A stretch of DNA of 63,926 bases from positions 1 through 63,926 of the forward strand of contig NZ_MVHT01000034.1 of the NCBI RefSeq assembly GCF_002086275.1. Direction: 5' to 3'. The notes beneath the pieces are model-generated. The model saw only the letters and a program-made list of their open reading frames with translations. It searched no databases and had not been told where the DNA came from. Made by a program: the position numbers and the translations under genes. The DNA comes from Mycobacterium intermedium (lineage in GTDB: Bacteria > Actinomycetota > Actinomycetes > Mycobacteriales > Mycobacteriaceae). Positions 18,731 through 26,679 of the stretch are shown piece after piece. Numbering within the stretch: the first letter of the stretch is position 1; each line of letters opens with the position of its first letter.

Positions 18731-21700
18731 GTGCAGCTGATTTCGGCGCAATCCACCGACCTTTTCGTAGGTCCGCCGGATTCCCCGCTGCAGTTGGCGC
18801 GCGTCGCCGTCGCCGGGGTCACCGAGCCCACGCGCGTGCGCATCGAGGGCGACGGGCTGGCCGGTGAAGTGGTCGTCGAGGCCGGCCAGGAGCTCGTCGA
18901 GGTCGCAATCACGGTGCGGCAGCCGGTGATCGGCCAGGCGAGGGCGGCGCGTGCGCATGCCGGCGGTGCGGCCCTGCCGTTCGAATTCGTGATAGCCGAG
19001 CCCGGCTGGACGATGTTCATGATCAGCCACTTCCACTACGACCCGGTCTGGTGGAACACCCAGGGCGCTTACACCAGCCTGTGGACCGAAGACCCGCCCG
19101 GACGATGCCGGCAGACCAACAGCTTCGAGTTGGTGCACGCGCACCTGGAACTGGCCCGTCGTGAGCCCGAGTACAAGTTCGTGCTGGCCGAGGTCGACTA
19201 CCTCAAGCCCTACTGGGACACCCACCCCGAGGACCGCGCCGACCTGCGCCGCTTCTTCGCAGAGGGCCGAGTCGAGGTGATGGGCGGCACCTACAACGAG
19301 CCCAACACCAACCTGACGAGTCCCGAAACAACGATCCGAAATCTTGTGCACGGCATAGGTTTTCAACGCCATGTGCTGGGGGCTGACCCGTCCACCGCGT
19401 GGCAGCTCGACGTGTTCGGCCACGACCCGCAGTTCCCGGGGATGGCGGCCGAGGCCGGGCTGACGTCGAGTTCCTGGGCGCGCGGACCGCACCACCAATG
19501 GGGTCCGGGACAGGGCGGCGGGTTCGAGCGGATGCAGTTTTCCAGCGAGTTCGAATGGATCTCGCCATCGGGTGCCGGCCTGCTCACCCACTACATGCCG
19601 GCCCACTATTCGGCCGGCTGGTGGATGGACGAGTCGACCTCGCTGGCCGAGGCCGAGGAGGCCGCCTATGGGTTGTTCGACCAACTCAAGAGGGTCGCGC
19701 TGACCCGCAACGTGCTGCTGCCGGTCGGCACCGACTACACGCCGCCCAACAAGTGGGTCACCGAGATCCATCGGGACTGGGCCAAGCGGTACACCTGGCC
19801 GCGCTTCGTCTGCGCGCTGCCCAGAGAATTCTTCGCCGCGGTGCGCGCCGAGTTGGCCGAACGCGGTCCCGAACAGGGGGGGTTGGCTTCGCCGCAAACC
19901 CGCGACATGAACCCGATCTATACGGGTAAGGACGTGTCGTACATCGACACCAAACAAGCCAACCGGGCCGCCGAGCATGCCGTGCTTGACGCCGAGCGGT
20001 TCGCCGTCTTCGCCGGGCTGCTCGCCGGCGCCGAGTACCCGCAGGCCGCGCTGGCCAAGGCCTGGGTGCAACTGGCGTACGGCGCACACCACGACGCGAT
20101 CACCGGTTCGGAATCCGACCAGGTGTACCTCGACCTGCTGACCGGCTGGCGCGATGCGTGGGAACTGGGCGGGACGGTTCGGGACAACGCGTTGCGGCTG
20201 GTGTCCGGTGCGGTGGTGGGCGGCGACGATTCGGTCGTCGTATGGAATCCACTGACGCATGAGCGCACCGACATCGTCACCGTCCGGCGTGATCGGCCGT
20301 TGGGTACGGGCGTGCGGGTCGTCGATTCGGACGGCGCTGAGGTGCCTGCACTCATCGAGCACGACGGACGATCGGTCACCTGGCTGGTCCGCGACGTGCC
20401 GTCATTCGGCTGGCGGGCCTTCCGGCTGGAGCCTGGGGGCACCGCGTCAGGGTGGGAGCCGCGGCGCGGCCGCGAGATCGCCAACGAGCACTACCGGCTG
20501 ACCGTGGACCCGGCGCGGGGCGGGGCGGTGGATTCGTTGATCCAGAACGGGGTCCAGCTGATCGCCGACGGCAGGTTGGGCAACGAACTCGCCGTCTACG
20601 AGGAGTACCCGTCGCACCCGACGCAGGGTGAGGGCCCGTGGCATCTGCTGCCGAAGGGCCCGGTGGTGTGTTCGTCGGAATCACCGGCCCGGGTGCAGGC
20701 TTACGAAGGGCCGCTCGGTCAGCGGCTCGTGGTGAGCGGGAGCATCGGCGCCCTGCTGAGCTATACCCAGACCCTGACTCTGTGGCGCGGCGTGGCTCGA
20801 GTGGACTGCCGCACCACCATCCACGACTTCACCGGGGAAGACCGCCTGCTGCGGTTGCGCTGGCCCTGTCCGGTGCCGGGTGCGATGCCGGTCAGCGAGG
20901 TGGGCGACGCCGTCGTCGGCCGGGGCTTCGCCCTGTTGCATGACGGGCCCGAATCGGTCGACACCGCTCAGCACCTCTGGACGCTGGACAACCCGGCCTA
21001 CAGCTGGTTCGGGCTGTCCTCGACGCTGCGCGTCCGCGTCAACGACAGTGCCGTGCGGGCCGTATCGGTTGCCGAGGTGGTGACGCCGTCGGAGGCGGTG
21101 TCGGGATCGATGGCTCGCGATCTGATGGTCGCGCTGGTCCGCGCCGGCGTCACCGCCACCTGTAGCGGCGCCGACAAGCCGCGTTACGGCCACCTGGACG
21201 TCGACTCCAATCTGCCCGACACCCGCATCGCGCTGGGCGGGCCGGACCGCAATGGGTTCACCAAGGCCGTGCTGGCCGAAGCCGACCCGGCCTACACCGC
21301 CGAACTCGAGCGCCAGTTGGCCGAGACCGGCCGGGCGCGAGTGTGGGTTCCAGCCGCGACACCGCTGGCGACGGTGTGGTTGCCCGACGCCGACCTGCGC
21401 GCGCCGAGTGCGTTGCCGGTGCTGGTCATCGATGGCAGCGACGAACGGAAACTCGCGTCGGCCATCGCATCCCTGGCGGACGATCTCGCCGATGCCGAGA
21501 TCGTGGTCAGCCAACAGGGTGCCCCGTCCAGCATCGAGCCTTTCGAGGCGCGCACGGTCGCGCTGTTCAACCGCGGCGTGCCCAGCTTCGCCGTCGACAC
21601 CGAAGGGACCCTGCACACGGCGCTGATGCGGTCCTGTACCGGCTGGCCCTCTGGTGTCTGGATCGACGAGCCGCGTCGTACCGCGCCGGACGGCTCGAAC

Positions 21701-22915
21701 TTCCAACTACAGCACTGGACCCACGATTTCGACTACGCGCTGGTCTGCGCCGACGGCGACTGGCGACAGGCCCGGATCCCGACTCGCAGCGCGCAGTTCT
21801 CTCAGCCGCTGATCGCGGTGATTCCGGACGCCGGTGGGGGCGTGTTGCCGTCGATGGGTTCGCTGTTGCATGTCGAGCCGGCCGGCTCCGTGCAGTTGGG
21901 CGCGCTCAAGGCGGCCGGCAACCCGCTGACCGCCGGCAGCGTCGAGCCGGTCGCACCAGGCGCGGTGGCGCTGCGCCTGGTCGAAACGACCGGGGCGACG
22001 GTTCGCGTCGCCGTCAGCTCGGAGCTCGGCAAGATTCGCTCGCTGCAACTAGCCGACTTGCTGGAGCGCCCACGACAACGCAAGCGGGCAATTGATCTGC
22101 ACGGCTTCCAGATCGCCACGGTGCTGGCTCGCCTCGATTTTCCTCAGGCGGTGTCCGGTCCGGTGCCAGCGCTGGCTCCCGAGACGGAGGACGCCCAGCC
22201 GCTCTACGCGCGGTACTGGCTGCACAACCGCGGCCCGGCGCCAATGGGCGGCCTGCCCGCCGTCGCCCACCTGCGCCCGCAGCTGGTGAGCGCGTCCCCG
22301 GGCGACGACGTCGTCCTTCGCCTCACCGCGGCCAGCGACTGCACCGACTCCGTACTACGCGGCACCGTCGTACTTCGCTATCCCGACGGATGGTCCGGGT
22401 CACCTGGCGAGCTGCCGTTCCGGCTGGCCGGCGGCGCCCATCTGGAAACCGATGTGGCGCTTGGTATTCCGGCCGACGCCGCGCCGGGGCTGTATCCGGT
22501 GCGGGCGCAGCTGTGCGTCACGGACGCGGAAGTCCCGGCGGCGTGGCGGCAAGTGGTCGAGGATGTGTGCGTGGTGGCGGTCGGAACGGATTCGGTGGAA
22601 CTGATCCATGTTGTCCAGGAACCGGCCGACGTCGAGGTGGCGGCCGGCGGGTCCGGCAAGTTAGCGGTGACGATCGGCAGCCGCGCCCGCGCAGAGCTCG
22701 CGCTGGAGGCGCACGTGATCAGCCCGTGGGGCACCTGGGAGTGGATCGGTCCGGGTGTGGTTGGAGCTTCGCTGCCCGCGCGCGGCACGACGGAGTTGGT
22801 CTTCGACGTGCAGCCGCCAGCCTGGCAGGGCCCGGGCCAGTGGTGGGCGCTGGTCCGGGTGGGTTGCGCGGGCCGGCTGTTGTATACGCCAGCGGTGAAG
22901 GTGACGGTGACATGA
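18731..22915 (+). CDS. Glycoside hydrolase family 38 alpha-mannosidase (Rv0648-like)
   Basis: A 1394-residue GH38 enzyme. The catalytic domain starts near residue 95 with SHFHYDPVWWNTQGAY (H100, H102 and D104 placed to bind zinc). The predicted nucleophile D227 lies in WQLDVFGHDPQFPGM. Beta-rich mannosidase middle and C-terminal domains follow. No clear signal peptide is seen, so a cytosolic role on mannose-containing glycans is likely. The start is GTG 18731. It is longer than the roughly 1215 residues I recall for Rv0648. The TGA overlaps the next ATG by 4 nt (ATGA), so the genes are translationally coupled. The substrate could be lipoarabinomannan-type or internal mannosides; unproven. Confidence 0.88.
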   Translation: MQLISAQSTDLFVGPPDSPLQLARVAVAGVTEPTRVRIEGDGLAGEVVVEAGQELVEVAITVRQPVIGQARAARAHAGGAALPFEFVIAEPGWTMFMISHFHYDPVWWNTQGAYTSLWTEDPPGRCRQTNSFELVHAHLELARREPEYKFVLAEVDYLKPYWDTHPEDRADLRRFFAEGRVEVMGGTYNEPNTNLTSPETTIRNLVHGIGFQRHVLGADPSTAWQLDVFGHDPQFPGMAAEAGLTSSSWARGPHHQWGPGQGGGFERMQFSSEFEWISPSGAGLLTHYMPAHYSAGWWMDESTSLAEAEEAAYGLFDQLKRVALTRNVLLPVGTDYTPPNKWVTEIHRDWAKRYTWPRFVCALPREFFAAVRAELAERGPEQGGLASPQTRDMNPIYTGKDVSYIDTKQANRAAEHAVLDAERFAVFAGLLAGAEYPQAALAKAWVQLAYGAHHDAITGSESDQVYLDLLTGWRDAWELGGTVRDNALRLVSGAVVGGDDSVVVWNPLTHERTDIVTVRRDRPLGTGVRVVDSDGAEVPALIEHDGRSVTWLVRDVPSFGWRAFRLEPGGTASGWEPRRGREIANEHYRLTVDPARGGAVDSLIQNGVQLIADGRLGNELAVYEEYPSHPTQGEGPWHLLPKGPVVCSSESPARVQAYEGPLGQRLVVSGSIGALLSYTQTLTLWRGVARVDCRTTIHDFTGEDRLLRLRWPCPVPGAMPVSEVGDAVVGRGFALLHDGPESVDTAQHLWTLDNPAYSWFGLSSTLRVRVNDSAVRAVSVAEVVTPSEAVSGSMARDLMVALVRAGVTATCSGADKPRYGHLDVDSNLPDTRIALGGPDRNGFTKAVLAEADPAYTAELERQLAETGRARVWVPAATPLATVWLPDADLRAPSALPVLVIDGSDERKLASAIASLADDLADAEIVVSQQGAPSSIEPFEARTVALFNRGVPSFAVDTEGTLHTALMRSCTGWPSGVWIDEPRRTAPDGSNFQLQHWTHDFDYALVCADGDWRQARIPTRSAQFSQPLIAVIPDAGGGVLPSMGSLLHVEPAGSVQLGALKAAGNPLTAGSVEPVAPGAVALRLVETTGATVRVAVSSELGKIRSLQLADLLERPRQRKRAIDLHGFQIATVLARLDFPQAVSGPVPALAPETEDAQPLYARYWLHNRGPAPMGGLPAVAHLRPQLVSASPGDDVVLRLTAASDCTDSVLRGTVVLRYPDGWSGSPGELPFRLAGGAHLETDVALGIPADAAPGLYPVRAQLCVTDAEVPAAWRQVVEDVCVVAVGTDSVELIHVVQEPADVEVAAGGSGKLAVTIGSRARAELALEAHVISPWGTWEWIGPGVVGASLPARGTTELVFDVQPPAWQGPGQWWALVRVGCAGRLLYTPAVKVTVT

Positions 22916-23529
22916 ACGGACATTCGGCCGCGACGGTGGACGGCAAGCCGGTTCTGGTTGCCGAGGTCGATGACCGGGAAGCCCGGCTACGCAGCGGTCC
23001 CCGCGCAGCGGCGCTGCCGGCCAGCGGCACCAGCGAAGGACGGCAATTGCGACGCTGGCTAACCCAATTGATCGTGACCGAACGGGTGGTGGCCGCCGAG
23101 GCGGCCGCGCGGGGACTGACCGGGTGTGCAGCGCCGAGCGAGGTCGAACTGCTACCCGACGTGACGGCCCGGCTGGAAATCGGCAGCATCGCCGCGGCGG
23201 CGCTGGCCGATCCGCGTGCGCGGGCGCTGTTCGCGGTCGTCACCGCCGACGTGCACGTGTCCGAGGCCGAGGTCGGCGAATACCACGCCCGCAACCCGCT
23301 GCGGTTCGCCGAATCGCGACCGGACGGGCGCGGCTGGCGCGCTGCCGCGGACGGCGGCCCTTCGCTGCAGCGGGCACGGCCCGCGATCACCGCGCATCTG
23401 CTGGCCGCGGCGCGGCGTCGCGCCTTTCGGGTGTGGTTGGACCAGCGGCGAGCCGCGCTCGTCGAGCTGGCCCCCGGCTACGAGCATCCCGGCGATCCCC
23501 GTCAACCCGACAACACCCACCGACACTGA
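22912..23529 (+). CDS. SurA-N/peptidyl-prolyl isomerase-like protein of unknown role
   Basis: A 205-residue protein. VDGKPVLVAEVDDREARLRS, then a helical LRRWLTQLIVTERVVAAEAA block, then VSEAEVGEYHARNPLRFAE and a terminal LLAAARRRAFRVWLDQRRAA helix. This is the helical pattern of SurA/PrsA-type chaperone N-terminal domains without a parvulin catalytic domain. The gene at this position in M. tuberculosis (Rv0649) is annotated as malonyl transacylase fabD2, but no GHSxGE acyltransferase motif is present here. It overlaps the mannosidase stop by 4 nt and the kinase start by 1 nt, so it is made together with them. No signal peptide is seen. Function unknown. Confidence 0.75.
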   Translation: MNGHSAATVDGKPVLVAEVDDREARLRSGPRAAALPASGTSEGRQLRRWLTQLIVTERVVAAEAAARGLTGCAAPSEVELLPDVTARLEIGSIAAAALADPRARALFAVVTADVHVSEAEVGEYHARNPLRFAESRPDGRGWRAAADGGPSLQRARPAITAHLLAAARRRAFRVWLDQRRAALVELAPGYEHPGDPRQPDNTHRH

Positions 23530-24443
23530 TGCTCACCCTCTGCCTGGACATCGGCGGCACCAAGATCGCCTGCGGTTTGGCCGACTCAGCCGGGACGTTG
23601 GTCCACAACGCCACCTGTCCCACTCCGTCCGGTGTTGGCGCCGAACAGGTTTTTGCGGTGGTGGCCGCGCTGATCGGCGACGCACTGCGTGCGGCGGGCG
23701 GCTCCGTCGCGGCAGTGGGGATCGCGTCGGCCGGACCGGTCGATGTGCGCGCCGGTACCGTCAGCCCGATCAACATCCCGGCCTGGCGCAGGTTTCCGCT
23801 GCGGGACCAGGTCGCCGGCGTTGTTCCCGGGGTTCCGGTGCGCCTCGGTGGAGACGGTGTGTGCATGGCGCTCGGCGAGCATTGGGTCGGCGCCGGCCGC
23901 GGCGCGCACTTCATGCTGGGCATGGTGGTGTCCACGGGGGTGGGTGGCGGCCTCGTGCTCGACGGCAAGCCGTACGACGGGCGCACTGGCAATGCAGGTC
24001 ACGTCGGTCACGTGGTGGTCGACAGCGACGGCGACCGGTGCGCGTGCGGTGGCCGCGGCTGCGTCGAGACCATCGCGTCCGGGCCCTCGATGGTGCGATG
24101 GGCGCGCGCCAACGGGTGGTCGGCGCCGGCGGGCGCCGGTGCCAAAGAACTGGCCGACGCGGCGTCGGCCGGGGATCCATTGGCGCTCAAGGCGTTTCAA
24201 CGTGGCACTACCGCACTCGCGGCGATGATCGCTTCGGTGGGGGCGGTCTGCGACGTGGATCTCGTTGTCATCGGCGGGGGAGTGGCCAAGTCCGGCAGCG
24301 TGCTCTTCGGTCCATTGCGCGCGGCGTTGGCCGACTACACGGGCCTCGACTTCCTCGCCGACCTGCGTGTAGTCCCCGCCGCACTGGGCGGCGACGCCGG
24401 CTTGGTCGGCGCGGCTCGACTCGCTGCGCTCGAGACCATCTGA
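23529..24443 (+). CDS. ROK-family sugar kinase (glucokinase-like)
   Basis: A 304-residue ROK kinase. The phosphate-binding N-terminus is CLDIGGTKIACGL. The ROK block carries the catalytic Asp in RLGGDGVCMALGEHW, and the zinc motif is GHVGHVVVDSDGDRCACGGRGCVE. The adenosine region is VVIGGGVAKSG. It probably phosphorylates a hexose such as glucose or mannose. It is the third gene of the mannosidase operon (start overlaps the preceding stop by 1 nt), so it may phosphorylate the sugar released by the mannosidase; that is inference. Confidence 0.9.
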   Translation: MLTLCLDIGGTKIACGLADSAGTLVHNATCPTPSGVGAEQVFAVVAALIGDALRAAGGSVAAVGIASAGPVDVRAGTVSPINIPAWRRFPLRDQVAGVVPGVPVRLGGDGVCMALGEHWVGAGRGAHFMLGMVVSTGVGGGLVLDGKPYDGRTGNAGHVGHVVVDSDGDRCACGGRGCVETIASGPSMVRWARANGWSAPAGAGAKELADAASAGDPLALKAFQRGTTALAAMIASVGAVCDVDLVVIGGGVAKSGSVLFGPLRAALADYTGLDFLADLRVVPAALGGDAGLVGAARLAALETI

Positions 24444-24563
24444 TCGCGCTGCTCGCGCGCTGCGGCACGAGGAGGTAGCTGCCGCGAGGGCGCTCATTTG
24501 TACGCGACACGCCGCCCGGATGTGTGCATTTGGGCGCGCTCGCGCCGCGGGCTCGGCGCCGTT

Positions 24564-24594
24564 TTGGCTGATCGGAGGGCGCCACGCTATTGTG
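24564..24594 (+). promoter_or_regulatory. Probable rplJ promoter
   Basis: TTGGCT (24564-24569) lies 19 bp from TATTGT (24589-24594). The 10-mer TATTGTGGTT starting here is identical to that of the rpsL promoter. A transcript would start near 24601, leaving a leader of about 200 nt before rplJ. Confidence 0.5.
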
Positions 24595-24600
24595 GTTGCC

Positions 24601-24750
24601 GATCCACCGAAGACCGTCGGTCACCGAGCAATCGGTTGAAGGTCCGGGAAGCATCCCGGCGGCCCACGCAGGAGGACGAGGCAACCGCTGGCGCACGCCA
24701 GCACATATCCACGCCCCGGCCAATTCCTGCGCCGGGGCGTTTCGCGTTTT
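24601..24750 (+). promoter_or_regulatory. Ribosomal protein L10 leader with attenuator-like hairpin
   Basis: The 5' region contains the CCGAAGACCG element and paired G/C-rich segments (for example CCGGGA/TCCCGG near 24648) typical of L10-binding leaders of rplJL mRNAs. Downstream, CGCCCCGGC (24712-24720) and GCCGGGGCG (24731-24739) form a 9-bp stem followed by TTTCGCGTTTT, which looks like an intrinsic terminator before rplJ. Autoregulation by L10 or L10-L7/L12 is the likely role. I judged this by eye, not with a covariance model. Confidence 0.6.
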
Positions 24751-24800
24751 CGGCAGATCACCGACGCCAAGTCGCAAGACTTTTTATTTCAGGAGGTTGC

Positions 24801-25403
24801 ATGGCCAGGGCTGACAAGGCCACCGCCGTCGCAGAGATCACAGAGCACTTCAAGGCCTCGACGGCAACCGTCATCACCGAGTACCGCGGCCTGTCGGTGG
24901 CCAACCTGGCCGAGCTGCGCCGGTCGCTGGGGGATTCCGCCACCTACGCCGTTGCCAAGAACACGCTGATCAAGCGGGCGGCGTCGGAGGCCGGTGTCGA
25001 GGGGCTCGACGAGCTGTTCGCCGGGCCCACCGCGATCGCGTTCGTCACCGGTGAGCCGGTGGACGCCGCCAAGGCGCTCAAGACCTTCGCCAAGGAGCAC
25101 AAGGCGCTGGTCATCAAGGGCGGTTACATGGACGGCCACCCGCTGACCGTCGCCGAAGTCGAGCGCATCGCCGACCTCGAATCGCGTGAGGTGCTGCTGG
25201 CCAAGCTCGCCGGCGCGATGAAGGGAAACCTCGCCAAGGCTGCCGGCCTGTTCAACGCGCCGGCTTCGCAGGCGGCCCGGCTGTTCGCCGCCCTGCAGGA
25301 AAAGAAGGCCTCCGAGGCCCCGGCAACCTCGGCGGCCGAGGCCGCTGCCGACGCCCCGGCCGACGAGGCACCCGCCGACGCTCCGGCCGAAGCAGCCGAA
25401 TAA
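24801..25403 (+). CDS. rplJ: 50S ribosomal protein L10
   Basis: A 200-residue L10, base of the L7/L12 stalk. The conserved N-domain is [20 protein letters not shown] and [16 protein letters not shown]. The C-terminal helix region [20 protein letters not shown] anchors L7/L12 dimers. The last 35 residues are an Ala/Pro/Glu-rich tail typical of mycobacteria. AGGAGG sits 4 nt upstream of ATG 24801; the open frame extends upstream to 24498 through the leader, where no function is expected. rplL follows after 56 nt. Confidence 0.97.
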   Translation: MARADKATAVAEITEHFKASTATVITEYRGLSVANLAELRRSLGDSATYAVAKNTLIKRAASEAGVEGLDELFAGPTAIAFVTGEPVDAAKALKTFAKEHKALVIKGGYMDGHPLTVAEVERIADLESREVLLAKLAGAMKGNLAKAAGLFNAPASQAARLFAALQEKKASEAPATSAAEAAADAPADEAPADAPAEAAE

Positions 25404-25459
25404 CCCCCACCCCGTCAACCAAACGTCAAGAAACGTAGTAACCAGGAAGGACCCACACC

Positions 25460-25849
25460 ATGGCAAAGCTCTCCAGCGACGAACTGCTCGACGCCTTCAA
25501 GGAAATGACCCTGTTGGAGCTCTCCGACTTCGTCAAGAAGTTCGAGGAGACCTTCGAGGTCACCGCGGCCGCTCCGGTTGCGGTTGCCGCCGCCGGCCCC
25601 GCCGCGGGTGCGCCCGCCGAGGCCGCCGAGGAGCAGTCCGAGTTCGACGTCATCCTCGAGGCCGCCGGCGAGAAGAAGATCGGCGTGATCAAGGTGGTCC
25701 GCGAGATCGTCTCCGGCCTGGGCCTGAAGGAGGCCAAGGACCTGGTCGACAGCGCGCCCAAGCCGCTGCTCGAGAAGGTCGCCAAGGAGGCCGCCGACGA
25801 GGCCAAGGCCAAGCTCGAGGCCGCCGGCGCCACCGTCACCGTCAAGTAG
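25460..25849 (+). CDS. rplL: 50S ribosomal protein L7/L12
   Basis: A 129-residue L7/L12, the multicopy stalk protein that recruits translation GTPases. The N-terminal dimerisation helices ([20 protein letters not shown]) are followed by an Ala-rich hinge (about 35-60) and the C-terminal factor-binding domain ([20 protein letters not shown]). ACCAGGAAGGACC precedes the ATG. It ends 14 nt before a strong terminator. Confidence 0.98.
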   Translation: MAKLSSDELLDAFKEMTLLELSDFVKKFEETFEVTAAAPVAVAAAGPAAGAPAEAAEEQSEFDVILEAAGEKKIGVIKVVREIVSGLGLKEAKDLVDSAPKPLLEKVAKEAADEAKAKLEAAGATVTVK

Positions 25850-25863
25850 TACTGCCCAAGCAG

Positions 25864-25899
25864 ACGCAACGGCCCCCGAGCATCGGGGGCCGTTTGCGT
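25864..25899. terminator. Terminator after rplL
   Basis: A 16-bp stem, ACGCAACGGCCCCCGA (25864-25879) against 25883-25899 with one bulged T, and a 3-nt loop. Its outer arms share the AGACGCAA / TTTGCGT cassette with the inverted repeats after rplA and tuf. It lies between convergent rplL and tetR and could act both ways. Confidence 0.85.
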
Positions 25900-25924
25900 T
25901 GGCGCAGCGCGCCTCGGCGCGCCT

Positions 25925-26617
25925 TCAGCGGCTGATGGCGTGTTGTGACCGCTGCACTTGCTCGGGTGAATCGCCAAGGGCCACAAGCAGATTGTTGGTC
26001 ATGGCCGCCAGCACGGGTAGGACGGCCTCGCCGCTGACGCTCGGATCGCCGTAAAACCCGGCCAGTTCGAGCATCACGAAGCCGTGGATCATTGCCCAGA
26101 ACTGGGCTGCCGTGGCCACTACGGAGGTGTCGTCATCGGCTGAGCACGCAGTAATCCGGCCCGCGTGCAGCGCTCGGTGCACCGCACGCACGACGTGAGC
26201 GAAGCTGGGCTCACGCCGCTCGATCTCCGCGAGGCTCTGCGTCAGAACATTCTCGGTGGGCACGTTGATGCCGTGCGCGCTGGTACTGCCGAACATCAGC
26301 CGATAGATGTGCGGCCGCTCGATGGCGAAACGCCGATAGGCGACGCCAATCTGCATCAGGTCTGCCACCGGATCGTCCGACGGGGGCACTGCCAGCGCGG
26401 CGTCGAACTGCCGTAACCCCTCGCGAGCGACCTCGGCAATGAGCTCGCGCATCCCGCCGAAATGGGTGTACACGGCCATCGTCGAGGTTCCCGCGGCGCT
26501 GGCAACCTTGCGGGTTTGCAGCGCGTCGGGTCCGTGCTCGTTGAGCAATCTCACCGCGGCGTGCAGCAACTCGTCGCGAACGCTGCGTCGGGTCTGCGGA
26601 GCAGTCATCCTTGCCAT
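25925..26617 (-). CDS. TetR-family transcriptional regulator (Rv0653c-like)
   Basis: A 230-residue TetR repressor. The helix-turn-helix is at about 18-60 (LLHAAVRLLNEHGPDALQTR, KVASAAGTSTMAVYTHFGGM). The C-terminal ligand/dimerisation domain includes FWAMIHGFVMLELAGFYGD, the WHG-type pattern. It is divergent from the carotenoid oxygenase gene across 62 bp holding a palindromic operator, so it probably represses that gene and itself. Ligand unknown; an apocarotenoid or stilbene-like compound would fit the neighbour. Confidence 0.9.
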   Translation of the reverse strand: MARMTAPQTRRSVRDELLHAAVRLLNEHGPDALQTRKVASAAGTSTMAVYTHFGGMRELIAEVAREGLRQFDAALAVPPSDDPVADLMQIGVAYRRFAIERPHIYRLMFGSTSAHGINVPTENVLTQSLAEIERREPSFAHVVRAVHRALHAGRITACSADDDTSVVATAAQFWAMIHGFVMLELAGFYGDPSVSGEAVLPVLAAMTNNLLVALGDSPEQVQRSQHAISR

Positions 26618-26643
26618 CTTCTCATCAGGGGCGTACGGTTCCG

Positions 26644-26667
26644 ATAACGCTGTAATAACGATGTTAT
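26644..26667. promoter_or_regulatory. Candidate TetR operator
   Basis: ATAACGATGTTAT (26655-26667) is a perfect 5+3+5 palindrome. ATAACGCTGT (26644-26653) repeats its left part 11 bp upstream. It is centred in the divergent promoter region between the TetR and carotenoid oxygenase starts. Confidence 0.6.
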
Positions 26668-26679
26668 AGGAGCTCAGAC

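Noticed and set aside
18626..20362. Upstream extension of the minus-strand DinB frame to 20362 (751 codons)
   Set aside because: It lies antisense to the GH38 catalytic domain; DinB homology begins at ATG 18625 and nothing upstream resembles a domain.
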